Shown piece after piece: positions 12,879 to 24,899 of a DNA stretch of 64,000 bases (the first letter of the stretch is position 1; the number at the start of each line of letters is the position of its first letter). This DNA is from Adiantum capillus-veneris (taxonomy: Eukaryota; Streptophyta; Polypodiopsida; Polypodiales; Pteridaceae): NCBI GenBank assembly GCA_014529385.2, contig CM043942.1, positions 50,296,774 to 50,360,773 of the forward strand. The letters are read 5' to 3'. A program made the translations under genes and the position numbers. The notes below the pieces were generated by a model that did no database searches, was not told the DNA's origin, and was given only the letters and a program-made list of their open reading frames with translations.

Positions 12879-13645
12879 CTAAAAAGCTTTACCTTTGCCT
12901 TTTTGTTGATCCGTCATAGGAACAACAATTTGAGCATAGTTTTTAACGAACCTTCGGTAAAAACCTGTAAATCCTAAAAATATATGTAATTCTTCCAGAT
13001 TTTTAGGAGGAGGGCATTTCCTGATGGTATCCACTTTGCATTTATCCATGTATAGGCCGTTAGCTGAAATAACATGCCCTAAATAATGAATTTCATCTTT
13101 GAGAAAATCACATTTAGATTCCTTGGCATATAACTTGTTTGTGCGTAACAACTCAAATACCTGCTGAGATGTTGTAAGTGTTCTTCTTCAGAAGCACTAT
13201 AAACTAGAATGTCGTCGAGGAAAACAATGAAAAATTTGCCCAAATATGGCTTCAAAACATTATCCATAAGTGTCATGAATGTTGCGGGCGCATTGGTTAA
13301 CCCAAAGGGCATCACCAAAAGCTCGTAGTGTCCAAACCGTGTTTGGAATTCAGTCTTAGGTATATCGGCAAGCCGAATACGGACTTGGTGATATCCTGAC
13401 CGCAAGTATATTTTTGTAAAAATGCGAGCATGAGTTAGCTTATCAAATAACTCATCTACTTTTGGCAATGGGTATTTGTTCTTAACTGTAACCGCATTTA
13501 AGCCCTGATACACATGCGCATACTGCCGTCCTTTTTCTTTACTAAAAGGATAGGCGAAGCCCATGGTGAAGAACTGGGTTGTATAAACCCTCAACAGACT
13601 CAATGTTAGAAAGAAAATGAGAGAGTGAGTAACACAAGAAAACAT
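12879..13645 (-). pseudogene. pol: reverse transcriptase of the Ty3 element
   Basis: Two overlapping minus-strand frames (13,645-13,079 and 13,151-12,879) together give the RT palm. They contain [13 protein letters not shown], an [12 protein letters not shown] block, [26 protein letters not shown] and the catalytic [10 protein letters not shown]. The first catalytic aspartate, normally in DLRSGYHQ, is replaced by tyrosine (IYLRSGYHQ), so the enzyme is dead even before the frameshift near 13,100. The thumb/connection part includes [17 protein letters not shown]. Confidence 0.92.
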
Positions 13646-13659
13646 GATCTATTTCATTA

Positions 13660-14174
13660 TCAGAAACGAGCTGCATAAGCTCAGCAGTACAAATCAGTGG
13701 TGATGAAGGTATATCCTTTTCTCCTAACAACAACACATGTGCGCCATGGGATTCAAATATCAAGTTGTTGTGCTCATAGCTACGCTTCAGTGATGGTCCT
13801 AGGCTATGCAACCACTCCCTACCAAGAACCACATCAGCCCTTTCCATGTTTATAACCTGAAAATCCAAACAAGTAGAGTACCCTTGTACTTCCAATGGAA
13901 CAGCTCCGCATTGAGTATCGCATATTTCAGTATCATGTCCATTCATCATTGCTACCTTGTAGCGGTGGGTACTCGGAGTTTGAGGCAGTTTGAGCTTTTT
14001 CACCAATCCATAATTGATGAAATTGTGAGTAGCACTATCATCTACCAAGATGTGCACCTTGTGCCCTTGCAGATATTCGTGCATACGTACTAACTCATGT
14101 GGTCCAAAGGTTTGTTGCCACATGGAAGCTGTGAGACAGCATTGATGCACCACCTCAATGTGTGTTACTTCCAC
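13660..14174 (-). pseudogene. pol: aspartic protease region of the Ty3 element
   Basis: The frame 14,174-13,542 contains VHILVDDSATHNFI and, about 70 residues later, MERADVVLGREWL. These match the active-site and flap/ILG landmarks of retrotransposon proteases (usually DSGATHNF and VLGMDWL). The glycine of the active-site triplet is lost (DDSA instead of DSGA), which would abolish activity. The frame differs from that of gag, so a frameshift separates them in this copy. Confidence 0.85.
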
Positions 14175-15336
14175 TGTGGAGAATTTTGAGGAAGACTAGA
14201 GGCAGTAGGTGCACCGTGTGCACTGCTTTCTCCTTCCCCTGAGCAGCAGATTTCCCGTTGGGACAATCCTTTTTTCCATGACCTCTTCCTAAACACTGAA
14301 AACATAACTTCTCTTTCATGGCTTTATCAAAATCCTCAAGAAAGAGAGGAACCCTGGACCCCTTGGGTTTTTTAGATGCATCTAAATTAGCAACTAGAAA
14401 TTTTCTTTTATTGTGCCCGTACTGAGTGCGTGTATTACCATGTATACTAGCAGGCACATTACTATTATGTGGTTTCTTCTCATCAGAGTCATCATGAATA
14501 TGTGCTTTCACTATGGCTTCCTCAAGTGTTTTAGGGTCTTGGGTCTTGACATACTTCTTAAGCTCGGGTGTCAGACCTCGTATGAGCCCTCGTACTTGTT
14601 GAAAGGTATCCAAGCCTTCCAACTTGAGGATAACGTCCCGATAGTGAGAGATATATTCAAGGAGTGATGGGTATTGGCGCATGGAACATGTGTCCCAAGC
14701 CGTCCAATTCCGATCGCCCTCGTTTGTAGGCAAAAATTCCTTGCTAAACATTGCTTCAAAGGCTACCCAACTCTTGATGTTCTTCTCCTTGAGAGACATC
14801 CACCATTTGTAGGCCTTGCCTTCCAGAGTTAAGCTCGTCTGTAGAGCTCTGAATGCATCCGGAGTACGCCGTAAGGCGTGAATTCCATCCCATTTGCTGA
14901 GAAAGATGTTCACTGCATCCTTATTGCGGTCTCGGTCTTCGCCCTTAAAGACTGGTCGTTTAAAGTTCTTTAACAAGTCATCCACCTCTTTGGCAGTGAG
15001 AGTATGCAACGTATCATTAATTGGGCCTTGCCCTTGTGTGCCAACGTGCTCATGCATGTGGGTGTCAGCAAGACTCTTAGACTGCTAATGCATTAATTGA
15101 ATTACTAATGTGGAAAGTTTAGTAACATTTTCATTTAAAGCTTTGATATTTTCATCCAAGATTGTCATGCGTGTCTGAAGTGCACGAAATTCTTGAATAT
15201 CGAGGAATTTGTAAGTATCTTCTCCTGCCGTAGCGTCGTGGGTACTCTCCTTGAGAGGATCCGGCCGCGGGCCATCATTGGTAGCATCAGGAGTACTTTG
15301 CTCAAAATCAAATGTCATGTTGATATACGAATCCAT
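14155..15336 (-). pseudogene. gag: gag of the Ty3 element
   Basis: One minus-strand frame runs from the ATG at 15,336 to 14,155, broken only by a TAG at 15,085-15,087. The N-terminal part has a short coiled-coil-like segment (LDENIKALNENVTKLSTLV). The middle has a retrotransposon gag domain (KGEDRDRNKDAVNIFLSKW, KAYKWWMSL, FSKEFLP, YRDVILKLE, LIRGLTPELKKYV). A CCHC zinc knuckle, CFQCLGRGHGKKDC, lies near 14,270-14,310. It would form the virus-like particle and bind RNA. Confidence 0.9.
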
Positions 15337-16177
15337 GGCTACAGAGTGCGGTGAAAGAAGTACTCAGAAAAAATACCTGATATTGAGAGCACTCGCAAAG
15401 TATAGGAGCCTTGCTAACTCCACTTGTGCGTCGTAGCAACTGACCGTTAAAGAAGAAACAACTTGCAAAATCGGTGTAGAAAGCAAACCTCGAAAAATCG
15501 TCGTTGGCTTGCAAGAGGATTGAAATCTTGTAGTCGAGATGGTTGAATCGTCACCGCTTTGAAGAAGCTTGATAATTGAAAGCTTCCGTAATCGGCGAAC
15601 GATTATGGTGCATAAACGCCAAGCGAAACCGTCACAAGTGTAAAAATTCAAAAATCTGGAAATTCTGCAAGGACTGAGCGGAATCGTGAGCCGTCAAGCT
15701 CAAAGGGAAAGCCGACATGGCTTGATGCTTGCACCGATCAAGGAGGTTCTTGCTTGTGACTTGCCGTTCTTGTGGGAAAGACCACCAAGAAGGGAAAAGG
15801 ATCAAAAAACCAAAATCTTTGGCCATGCCATGTGAAAAAGAAAACGAAATTTGACGATTTCTGTGCAGACAGCGTGTTGAGAAATCGTGGAAGGATGGGG
15901 AGGTGTGTGCGCCTTGCACAGCAGCAATTAGACCAAGATCTCTTGGAATCCAACCATTGAAGCCATGGCCGTCCTCCCAAGCCCAAGCTTGCGCAGTTTC
16001 GTGCACCACACAGAGGCGTCCCAATCGGGAAACGGTACCCGAAATAGACAAAAACGATTGCTATTTTGGGAAAATCTCTAAAAAGATCACGGTTCACACC
16101 TTAAAGCCCTCCTTTTAGGAGCCAAAAGTGAGAACACTTAGAGAGAGAGTGGAAGAGAGACCTCCTAGGCCACCTAA
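15337..16177 (-). other. 5' untranslated leader of the Ty3 element
   Basis: The region lies between the primer-binding site and the gag start on the minus strand. Several overlapping open stretches of 60-139 codons exist on both strands (for example 15,632-16,051), but none has a domain. I read this as leader sequence. Confidence 0.6.
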
Positions 16178-16189
16178 GCTCTGATACCA
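16178..16189 (-). other. primer-binding site, initiator tRNA-Met type
   Basis: The minus strand reads TGGTATCAGAGC, the exact complement to the 3' end of plant initiator tRNA-Met. One base separates it from the LTR edge. Confidence 0.9.
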
Positions 16190-16190
16190 G

Positions 16191-16375
16191 TGTAAGAACT
16201 AGGGAAGCTAGGCCTGAGATCCTCCTCCCAACCCCCCATTATATAGGCAGGCTCCTAGCCCCTTGCCCTAGACGGATCCCCTGTCCACACTGTCTAGCCA
16301 GGCCCTTGGCCGAAGTCCATGACCATCCTAGTCCTTAGGTTTGGGCCTTGCCCCTACAGAACCCTTGTCCTGACA
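16191..16375 (-). repeat. 5' LTR of the Ty3 element (185 bp)
   Basis: It starts TGTAAGAACT and ends TCCTGACA in plus-strand reading. A TATATAA-like box (ATTATATAGG) is visible. It is followed by the GCTTT target duplication. At 185 bp it is very short for this superfamily. Confidence 0.88.
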
Positions 16376-16450
16376 GCTTTCATCGTTGTTCACCAAGTTC
16401 TGATCTCGTTCATCTTTGTCGGTTTTCCTTTACTTGTTTGAAAATTGAAA
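16376..16450. repeat. dispersed repeat family, copy A (right part)
   Basis: The sequence resumes exactly where the left part stopped: GCTTTCATCGTTGTTCACCA here, GCTTTCATTGTTGTTCACCA in the uninterrupted copy at about 21,060. Confidence 0.85.
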
Positions 16451-16998
16451 ATTCTCTCTTTCACTATTGAAATGGTTCTCTCTCTAGAACATAATTTCTC
16501 TTCTTCTTTCTTGCCCATGACACTCAAATATTTTCAATGTTTCTTGCTACCTGATACACACACAATCTTCCCACTTATACACGCACACAATCATGTATGC
16601 TAATACATCCTCATACATCTCTCTAGCTCTGCTTCTTTGTCTTGGTCTCTTTCTACATCTCTAGTAGGTTTCTATACTACCATCGATTCTCTCTATATCT
16701 CTTTCTCTCACAATTTCCCTTTTTGGCTCATACACCCAAATACACATACAACTCTCGCACAAACACACCCTTGAACACACACCCACACACACCCCACATG
16801 CTGACATACACACACACACACCCCACCTATGTTAATTTGCCTTCCGATCAATTTCTTACTCTCTCTTTAATCAACTTATTTCTCTTTCTTCTTGCTCTAA
16901 ATTTCTATGCTACGTGGAATGGTTCTCTCTTTCTCTGACTAATTCTCATACACACATATACTATATCAAGCATACACACAAGAATGCATCATCAAAAA

Positions 16999-17029
<31 letters not shown>

Positions 17030-17097
17030 TAAGGAACACTGCTCCAAACCTACTCAATTCTACATCTAGCTTTCCCTCGCTCTTGAATTCCTGTGGT

Positions 17098-17180
<83 letters not shown>

Positions 17181-17460
17181 TAAATACACACATACACACA
17201 CTCACACAAAAAACCTTTCCCACTCTGTTGTCAATCTCCTCTCCCCTTTCTTGCTCTTGCTTAGTGCTACACAATGACAAAGCTCTTTTTTTTCTCACTC
17301 TCTACACACGGGACAATGCACCCTCCACATGGGAAGATGCACATCCATGCAACCCCCCTCAACTCTCTTTCTCCTCCCCCGCTTTTATTTTTCTCTCTCT
17401 GGCAACCCCCATGCATCCCATGACTCTTCCCTCATAATGTTCTAGATCAGAACTGGAAAA
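16451..17460. repeat. compound CT/CA microsatellite block
   Basis: A pyrimidine-rich tract with scattered CACACA runs contains a (CA)n at about 16,999-17,030. A long uninterrupted (CT)n at about 17,099-17,148 passes directly into (CA)n up to about 17,178. The two open frames covering it (17,093-17,437 and 16,984-17,277) encode only Ser-Leu and Thr-His repeats and are not genes. Confidence 0.9.
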
Positions 17461-17960
17461 TTTCAATTTCTTTTTAACTTGTTGGTTCCTTATTAAAATA
17501 AAACAAAATCAATTAAGGTATTTAAGTCTTGATCCCATACTCACTCTCTTAAGAGGATAAATTTTAATGTCATAAGGACAATCCTTTAAGATCTATCTTG
17601 ACAATAGTCTCTCGAGCTTAAAATTTCTTTCTCTCTCTTAGTTCCTCTCTAGCAACCACTTCTTCGGGTCCCATGAATTTTGTTGCCCACATCTCCCATG
17701 ATGAGGCATGTTGAAACACATAAGAAAACATTTTTTTGATATCTTCTTTAAACTCACATTCTCACACGATCGTAAAGACGGTCCCAAAAGACTTCAAAAC
17801 TTTACATCAACAAGTCTCAAACTCTAGATTTATCCTTAAAGATGGGCAACCAAGATATCCAATCTTCACACTTGTGTAATGATAGTTATTTAAATTTCCT
17901 CTTCTTATATAGATATTACCCTACAAGATTGACTAGAAAGAGACTAGCAACAACTTATGG
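17461..17960. other. intergenic DNA, nothing seen
   Basis: AT-rich, no frame of note and no repeat that I can define. Confidence 0.5.
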
Positions 17961-17964
17961 AATC

Positions 17965-18302
17965 TAGTACTATGGCCATAGGTTTAGGCTAATACCCATC
18001 ACGAGTGTGCTTTCAAATGGAACTCATAGGTTTAGGCCATAGTTTTAGGCTAATACCCATCACGAGTGTGCTTCCAAATGGAGCTCATAAATATTATTTG
18101 ACAATAAGTAAAATTGACAAAAGCAAGCTTAAACACGATACTAATGAAGCTAATTAGATGTATATGCTCCTACAATGCACAAAACTCATAAATATTATTA
18201 GAGAAAAATTAAATCTAACAAAAGCAATCTTAAACATGGTCCTAAAGTAGCTAATTTTAACCCTAGCTTGATACAATCAATGAAAATGTTTAGGGGTTGA
18301 CA
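17965..18302 (-). repeat. 3' LTR end of a second Ty3-type element, with internal 65-bp duplication
   Basis: At 18,302 the sequence GGGGTTGACA meets a purine/pyrimidine tract whose minus strand is AGTGGGGGAGGAA. This is the typical junction of a polypurine tract and an LTR that starts TGTCAACCCC on the minus strand. Within the presumed LTR a 65-bp segment (GGTTTAGGCTAATACCCATC and following) is duplicated near 17,980 and 18,040. The outer LTR limit cannot be set. Confidence 0.5.
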
Positions 18303-18315
18303 TTCCTCCCCCACT
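18303..18315 (-). other. polypurine tract of the second Ty3-type element
   Basis: Minus strand AGTGGGGGAGGAA directly adjoins the LTR edge. The inward sequence (GGACAAATTCTCATTTCAGTG) resembles the 3' end of Ty3/gypsy pol genes. No pol body could be followed beyond about 18,360. Confidence 0.5.
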
Positions 18316-18359
18316 GAAATGAGAATTTGTCCTTGACAAACAATACAGATGTGCTACAC

Positions 18360-19229
18360 TTTAATTTGCTTATATGGCACTGCAAACCCCCCAAATTTGC
18401 AGGTACATTTGACTGTAACTTTTGAAAAGAAAAAACTTTCTTTTCTCCTCAAATGCGAGCGTCCTCATGCACATCACACAAAACACTATAGTTTGGTCAT
18501 TCTAACTTGCTATAAAACATGAATGATATTTTTGTCTATATCCATTCATTAAATCAATCAATCAATTAGACAAGCAAGCATGCAATGAGTCAAAAAATGA
18601 CAAATTAATAAGCACTAAACATAGTGCAATAAATTGATAGCATAGTATGCATATATACCCTCACTAACCAACATCTATAGAGAATTACCAATAAAAAACT
18701 CAAACCTCACCAATAGAAACTAAGAATAGATAATCAAGGTGATTAATTAATCCAATAACTATAAACTACCCTAGTCTAGACAATAAATTTATTATTGTTT
18801 AATTACAAGAACAACACCCCTTCCATGGTGATAGATCTCTATATAGGTAGAACTAATTAACCCGTATATTATAGAAAATATACTAGCATTTACAACAAAG
18901 TGGAAGTCATCGCCTCAAAGTAATGTCAAATCTTTTGAATTTCCAAAATTTTTATTGTTGTTTCTTTCCATGCATTCTTTTTGTTTGTTTTGTACTTTAT
19001 TTTGACTTTTTTTGTAGTTATGTTGGACTTGATTGCTTTATTTACTTATTTTTTCATGCATTCCACTCTCACTACTACGTCAAACAAGAATTAATAATAC
19101 TTTACACCACCATCCTGCACAAAATCTGGATACGGCTCATGGCTCTCACACTAGAGATAGAGTTGGCCCACTTGCCTACCAAGATTATACAATGATAGCC
19201 ATAGAACATTGAAACACATAGCAAGAGCA

Positions 19230-19290
<61 letters not shown>

Positions 19291-20555
19291 CCTTTGTGTG
19301 TGTCTCTTTAGTATATTGTTGCAGATTTTGTGGCTAGGAGCCAAGCTCCTTGTGTATATTTTTCAAGATTGGACTTGGTTTGTATGTTTATTGGTGCTTA
19401 GAAGGCATACCTTCATTTGGTGTGTCCATTGGGAGAAGCTAGAAATGAAGCTACAGGAAATGAGATAGATTTTTTAAGTAAGTGAGATGCAAATCAAGAA
19501 AGGAGACAAAGAAGTGTAGAAGATGGAGAGAGAAATGTGTGAACCAATGGTGTTAGTCAAAGCCAACAAAGTGGTTTTCGCATAAAAAACAAAACTTGAA
19601 GGAGTACAAGCATTGTTCAAGAGAAGGGGACATGCTAGAGTAGTAAAAAAGAAGCAAGAAAGATGCTGCAATAGCAAATAGAGGCATTAACAATGGGGTT
19701 GAATCGAGGATAGAAGATGAATATAGGAGTTAAAATCTTGAAGGAATCTCACACAGATTATAGGTGTAGCAAAGAGTCAAGGATTGAAAGTCTGGTAGAA
19801 TGCAAGGTAAGAAAGCGCTTGGTGGATAGATAGTGTGAAACAAGAAGGGGACAGAGGAGAAAGGGCTTATGAGTAGAACATCACAATTTCTCATGTGAGA
19901 GGCTATTTGGAAAAACTTGGGATGGAAAATTGATGGAGTCAGAGATGGGAAAAGTATGCACATTGAGAGAAAGATGGTGGGAGAAATGCGCCCATCAACC
20001 TTGAAGTAGAGAAGCGATTGTGGAATGAGGAAGTTCCTAGTGGAGGAAGCAAAGCTTGAGAAAGAGAAGCGGGCTAAGATGCCATCACATAAAGCCAAGA
20101 GTTATGGATGCAGAGATAGTGACAAACTCATGGCTAAGAAGCAGCTATGATAGGGATGCCACGTACATAGGAGAGATCATAGGAAACAATCATGGCGGTG
20201 CCGAAGCACGTAGTACCATAGCAAAAAATCCTAAACAAGAAAGGAGAGCATATTATGTTGGAGTTTGAGTATGGAACTCTACAGAGAGGTTGTGGATGTG
20301 CAATACTGACCTTGTTTTCTTATTTTTCTATTATTGATGTGGTGCAAATTTGAAGTTATTATCTCTATTTTTAGACTTTGGTCTTTCTCAATCAAAGGGG
20401 TGGTACATTCATACATGCACAGCCAAACTTTTGATTTTCAAGCATACTAAAAAACCTTATGTCGGAGGATTCTGATGTAGCAAAGGTGCTATTCTGAATG
20501 GCTAGGCTTTATTGTGGATGCACCAAAAATGAGTGATCCCAAGTTTTGTAGCCCA
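18360..20555. other. intergenic DNA with a (GA)n microsatellite
   Basis: No gene is recognised. A pure (AG)n run of about 29 units occupies 19,233-19,290. Open stretches around it are repeat translations. The 19,470-20,270 segment is purine-rich with short frames on both strands and no domain. Confidence 0.6.
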
Positions 20556-21130
20556 AAAGCACAACAGCCCTCTAACTAGGTCAAAATGTTTAATGTATTG
20601 CTATACATTGTCACAATCGTTACTTTTAGAGACGTTTTTTGACATGTTTACGTATAAATTTCCTTTTCTTACTTTATCAACTTTCCAACAATGTTCACAA
20701 TACATTTTTTATTAATTTGCAAACACACACATATAGGAAAATGTCCTTGACAATACCATAGATATAATAAATTGAAATTTTGGCTAGCAATTAAATATTC
20801 ATCTCCCAGCCCAATGCTTGATCTAAAAATGCATATGCCATTTTTGTAATCAACTTAAAAACTTTCACTAAAGGCTTTCAGACAACCAATGAATCAAATT
20901 TATGGTGAAACAGGACTTCACTATCGAGTTTAAATGATGAAAAATAATGAATTCTCAATCATGTTTTCATTTAAATAGCGTTAGATAGTTATTACCTTGT
21001 TTTATTAAGCTTTCTTGACTAACCATAGGGTTTGCTTAGGTTTCCATCGATATTAATGTGCTTTCATTGTTGTTCACCAAGTTGTGATCTGGTTTCTCTT
21101 TGCCGTCGTCTTTCTTTGCTCGTTTGGGAA
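20556..21130. repeat. dispersed repeat family, copy B (uninterrupted)
   Basis: The paralogue of copy A (10,209-10,754 plus 16,376-16,450). It runs continuously through ATTAATGTGCTTTCATTGTT near 21,052-21,072, the point at which copy A is split by the Ty3 element. It therefore serves as the pre-insertion reference site. Confidence 0.85.
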
Positions 21131-24100
21131 TCAAATATCTAGCCATGCGTGAGGTGATGCCTAAACTTGAACAGTTGCTTGTGGCCAAAAGCCTTCAATC
21201 TTGCAGATGTGCTCCAACCATGGGCTCTGACCATTGATTGTTGACCCTGAGCCACACAATCCCCAAGGCTTCAAGATTTTTGTTTAGTGCAATTCAAAAT
21301 TTTTAAAATTTCCACGTCAAACACTGTGAAGCTTCAAGGGCTACATGGCGACCCAACCAAATTTTACAGTCCTTATAGTGGGCTACAATACTTAGGTGGC
21401 TTAGTTCACCCACTGATTTTTTTAAGAAAAAAAATGTCATACAACGATGGTGGCCACATGCAAGTTGATAGACAACAAGGGGAAGGGGGGGAGGGGCGAT
21501 GAGTAGCTTTCTTGTCTTCTTCACATTAACAAAAAACTCTCCCCTTATGCCAGCCTTTTCCTCTACTATGTAGGTCAATTTGGTGCCCCTCCTTGTAAGG
21601 GCCCCTGCCCGTGCTGCCACCAAGACGAGAACCCTCCTCGTAAAAGGGGCTCTACCCATGCTGTGGCAACTTGAGATGAGGGACATAGCATCAAAGTGAG
21701 AGACAAAGAGAGAATCATCATGCCAGGACTTCCACACCCTATTTCTTCCTCCTCCTCCATGAGTGCTTCTCTATCTTGAGATCTGATACCAATCTAAGAG
21801 ACAGGGCGTTGATGCATGCAACTCTCCACATATTCATGCCATATATAGACCCTTGGCATGCTAAATATAGCCCCTTGAATTGCATGAGTGTCCCGACCCC
21901 TGGCCTACCCAATCCTACCTTAGGCCTGACATATCCAATAGGCTATACTTTACACACGTAAGAGGAAGTTCACACTCGCCATGTCTAATTAAGCTTCCAC
22001 ACAGGTAGAGGGTGTTCACACACACACGTAGGTGCAACAAAGCTCACACATAACAATAAGATGCGAATGCTTATGTGGAAAATTTGAGTTAATGTCATCA
22101 AGTAGATTCAATACCATTAGTTATGTTGTTTCAAGTTGTGATGGTCTCAAAATGAGGAAGATAGTGGGTTGGTGACTACCTAGCTAATAGGATATTCCCA
22201 GAGACAATGAAGAAATGCAAATAGAGAGACATACAATGTTCTATCTAATAGAACATTCCCAAAGATAGTGAAAAAATTATATATCTAATAGGACATTCCC
22301 AAAGAGAATGAACAAACGAAAATAGAGAGACATAGAAATAGAAGCACTCAATTATTCCTTGGTAGAAAATAAATAAAAAAGTAGGACATACAAACATTAT
22401 ATTAAGGAAGAACATAAAAAGAAGATATTAAGATTAGTCCCAACTAATACTGATTGGGAAATGCAATTACACATATTACTCTTACGACCATATAGAGTTG
22501 TGTATTAAATTTCATGCAGCATAACTTTCTCCAATCGTATTTGGCTCATATGCAATTCTACCTCTACAAACTTTTATCCAAATTCTAAGAGTTGCACAAC
22601 AGTTTTAGTATAATGTACATGCATTGCTTGTTTGTCTTGAAGCACTTTGAGAAATTATAAGATTTGCAAAACAATTTTATTAGATTGGACATGAATTGCT
22701 GGTTTGTCTTGTTCAGCACTTTGAGAAATTAGGTGAACATCTTGCTGCAATTGCTCACATATTTTCGCTAAAATGCAAGAAAATAGGTCTTTAACTCAAA
22801 ATTGATAACAAGGAGTTTTAGAAGGGTGATTTGGTGCTTGTATATTCAATGGCGACTACAACCCAATAGTATGGAGATGTGGACTGCCAAAACATCTTTA
22901 GACAATACTCCCGGATGGAATTAACCTTCCATTACAGTTGATGGAGTGACATCACCTGTTTAATTATATACATATCAATGGGTATCTTTGCTACTTCCAT
23001 CAACATTGTCATACCCCAATTGGTGAGCAATTCCTTCTCTACATCTTTGAGCACATATTATCCAACAGTTTGGTAGGATATGGCTATGGCTATCTTCTCT
23101 TCTCTCAAGACTTGTCATGCCCTAGTACAAATACCCTTGCTTCCTAGATGAACCCCCCACGTGTGGGATTTTGGACATGCCACATGGAAGCTCTACATTC
23201 ACTGCAACCCTTTGGAGGTCAAACCAATCACCCCAAGACCTTGTTAAAATGACTTTTTTGACACCAATTTGGAAGCTCCCCATTTCTTGCTCAGCAACTA
23301 GATTTTTGCTCTGTCAAAATTCCATGAAAGCCTCCATATTTGGCTTCAGCCCCACCATTTTCTCTACACTTTGACTTCCCCATAGCCTTTAACAAATGAG
23401 AGGTCCCCGACCCGTCGACACTGAAGTCGTGATGGGGGTCCTTGACAGGTCTCCAGGACTATTAAAATCAGAGTCTCAAAAAAAGAATCCAGGGAATAGA
23501 CCTTTGCCATTGACAATGGCTTGGGACTATAGCCCTAGAAGAAGACCTAGTCCTATCTCACAGTGGAAAAACTAGAAAAGACACTAAATTTAAAAACTTT
23601 TGCGGTCCTATACTTCACCAATTTGGGCTAGGGTATTCTCAACCAACACTTTTTTCCCGCTAGTAGATGTGAGGGCACAGCTGTTGGTGAACTCCTCTTC
23701 CAATTGAAGAAGTCTTCTGAACATTTTTATTGTGCGGGGATGGATAGTTACTTGACTAATCAGGTCCACCCGTCCATGATCGACAACCTGAGTCAATCCC
23801 CACTTACCACCCCACACTCACACATGCTTCTTTATTGTTTAATTACTATCACACTCTTTGAACATTTAAAATAATCGTTTCTTTTAGCTTTCCAACATAG
23901 CGATTCATTAAAACAAGCATAGAAATCAGTATTGTAAAACATTCTTTTACATACAAACATCTTTAAACTTAAAACAAGGTACAGTCACTTAGAATACTCC
24001 TTGAAAAGCCTGACCCATACACGACTTGTCTCAAGATCACCTAAAGATGACAAAACAACACCCATTCCTTATTCATAGTTCCGGGTGAAAATATCACCAA

Positions 24101-24840
24101 AGTTTCGGGTGCCCGTACACCAAAACTAGTTACCCATGCAACCAAGCGGCTCCCCTAGGATACAAAATAGTAGCCTAACTTATGTAGAAACATCAAGACA
24201 TGACAGAGTAAAAACTCACTGTTCATGGGAGTAATCGACTTATCCATGACTGAAATGCCATCATTATTCATCAACATATATACCAAGGAGTCGGAGGTGT
24301 CTTGAGACAAGTTGTCTTAAGGATGATCAATCATATCTTTCCTAAATCAACCAGTCTATCCCAAAATAATTATTTCCTAATTTATAAACAAATGTACGTT
24401 GGTTTCTTGGAAGACACCTTCCATTTTCAGCCAATTATTCAATCCCTAATTCCTTACTCGCTCCTTACATACGCAATGTTAACACTTATAATAAGAACAT
24501 GAATTATTGAAAACTTAAATTAATAATGGAAAATCCACCAGAGATTGGTCAGGCATCTGCTGTCATGTCGGAACATGAATACTTTCATGTGTAGGTCTAC
24601 TACTAGGCTCGGCCTCATGATTGAAAGATGCTCTAGCCCTCTTGGGAATAGTATCATCCTCATCGGATTGAGGATTTGCTCGGGTTCTCTTTCGAGCCAT
24701 GATTATATCCTTATAAAAGGACATCTATTTATCAGATAAAACATTAACAATCTGATACCGACCACTCTATAAAGTATTTTTCTTTTACTAATTTTCTCCT
24801 CTTATTTCAGCCTAAAAAGGCTTATTTTTTACTTAATATT
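21131..24840. other. intergenic DNA with short repeats, no gene
   Basis: At 22,175-22,330 a unit containing CTAATAGGACATTCCCAAAGA and AATAGAGAGACATA occurs about three times. At 22,540-22,740 a segment containing CACTTTGAGAAATTA and TTGCTTGTTTGTCTTG is repeated twice. The open frames at 21,303-21,737 (minus) and elsewhere show no domain. Confidence 0.5.
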
Positions 24841-24899
24841 TAATACATTCATTATTTCGTAATGAATTTATAATCTTAACTTCTTAACGATATTTATTT

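Larger units (their letters stand above)
10755..16375 (-). mobile_element. Ty3/gypsy chromovirus-type LTR retrotransposon, degenerate
   Basis: This 5.6-kb element lies on the minus strand and is bounded by short LTRs starting TGT and ending ACA. GCTTT is duplicated on both sides (10,750-10,754 and 16,376-16,380). Reading on the minus strand it has an initiator tRNA-Met binding site, gag with a zinc knuckle, an aspartic protease, reverse transcriptase, RNase H, integrase, a chromodomain-like tail and a polypurine tract. This order defines Ty3/gypsy, and the chromodomain places it among chromoviruses. Stops and frameshifts show it can no longer encode a full polyprotein. Confidence 0.93.

Noticed and set aside
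15632..16118. Overlapping frames of up to 139 codons on both strands near the 5' LTR of the Ty3 element
   Set aside because: They lie between the primer-binding site and the gag start, show no domain, and are best seen as leader sequence.
16984..17437. Open frames of about 100 codons with Ser-Leu and Thr-His runs
   Set aside because: Pure products of CT/CA microsatellites. The same applies near 19.2, 39.8, 48.1, 53.1 and 57.6 kb.
21781..21791. Minus-strand TGGTATCAGAT resembling an initiator tRNA-Met primer site
   Set aside because: No LTR edge or repeated sequence adjoins it, so I could not support an element.
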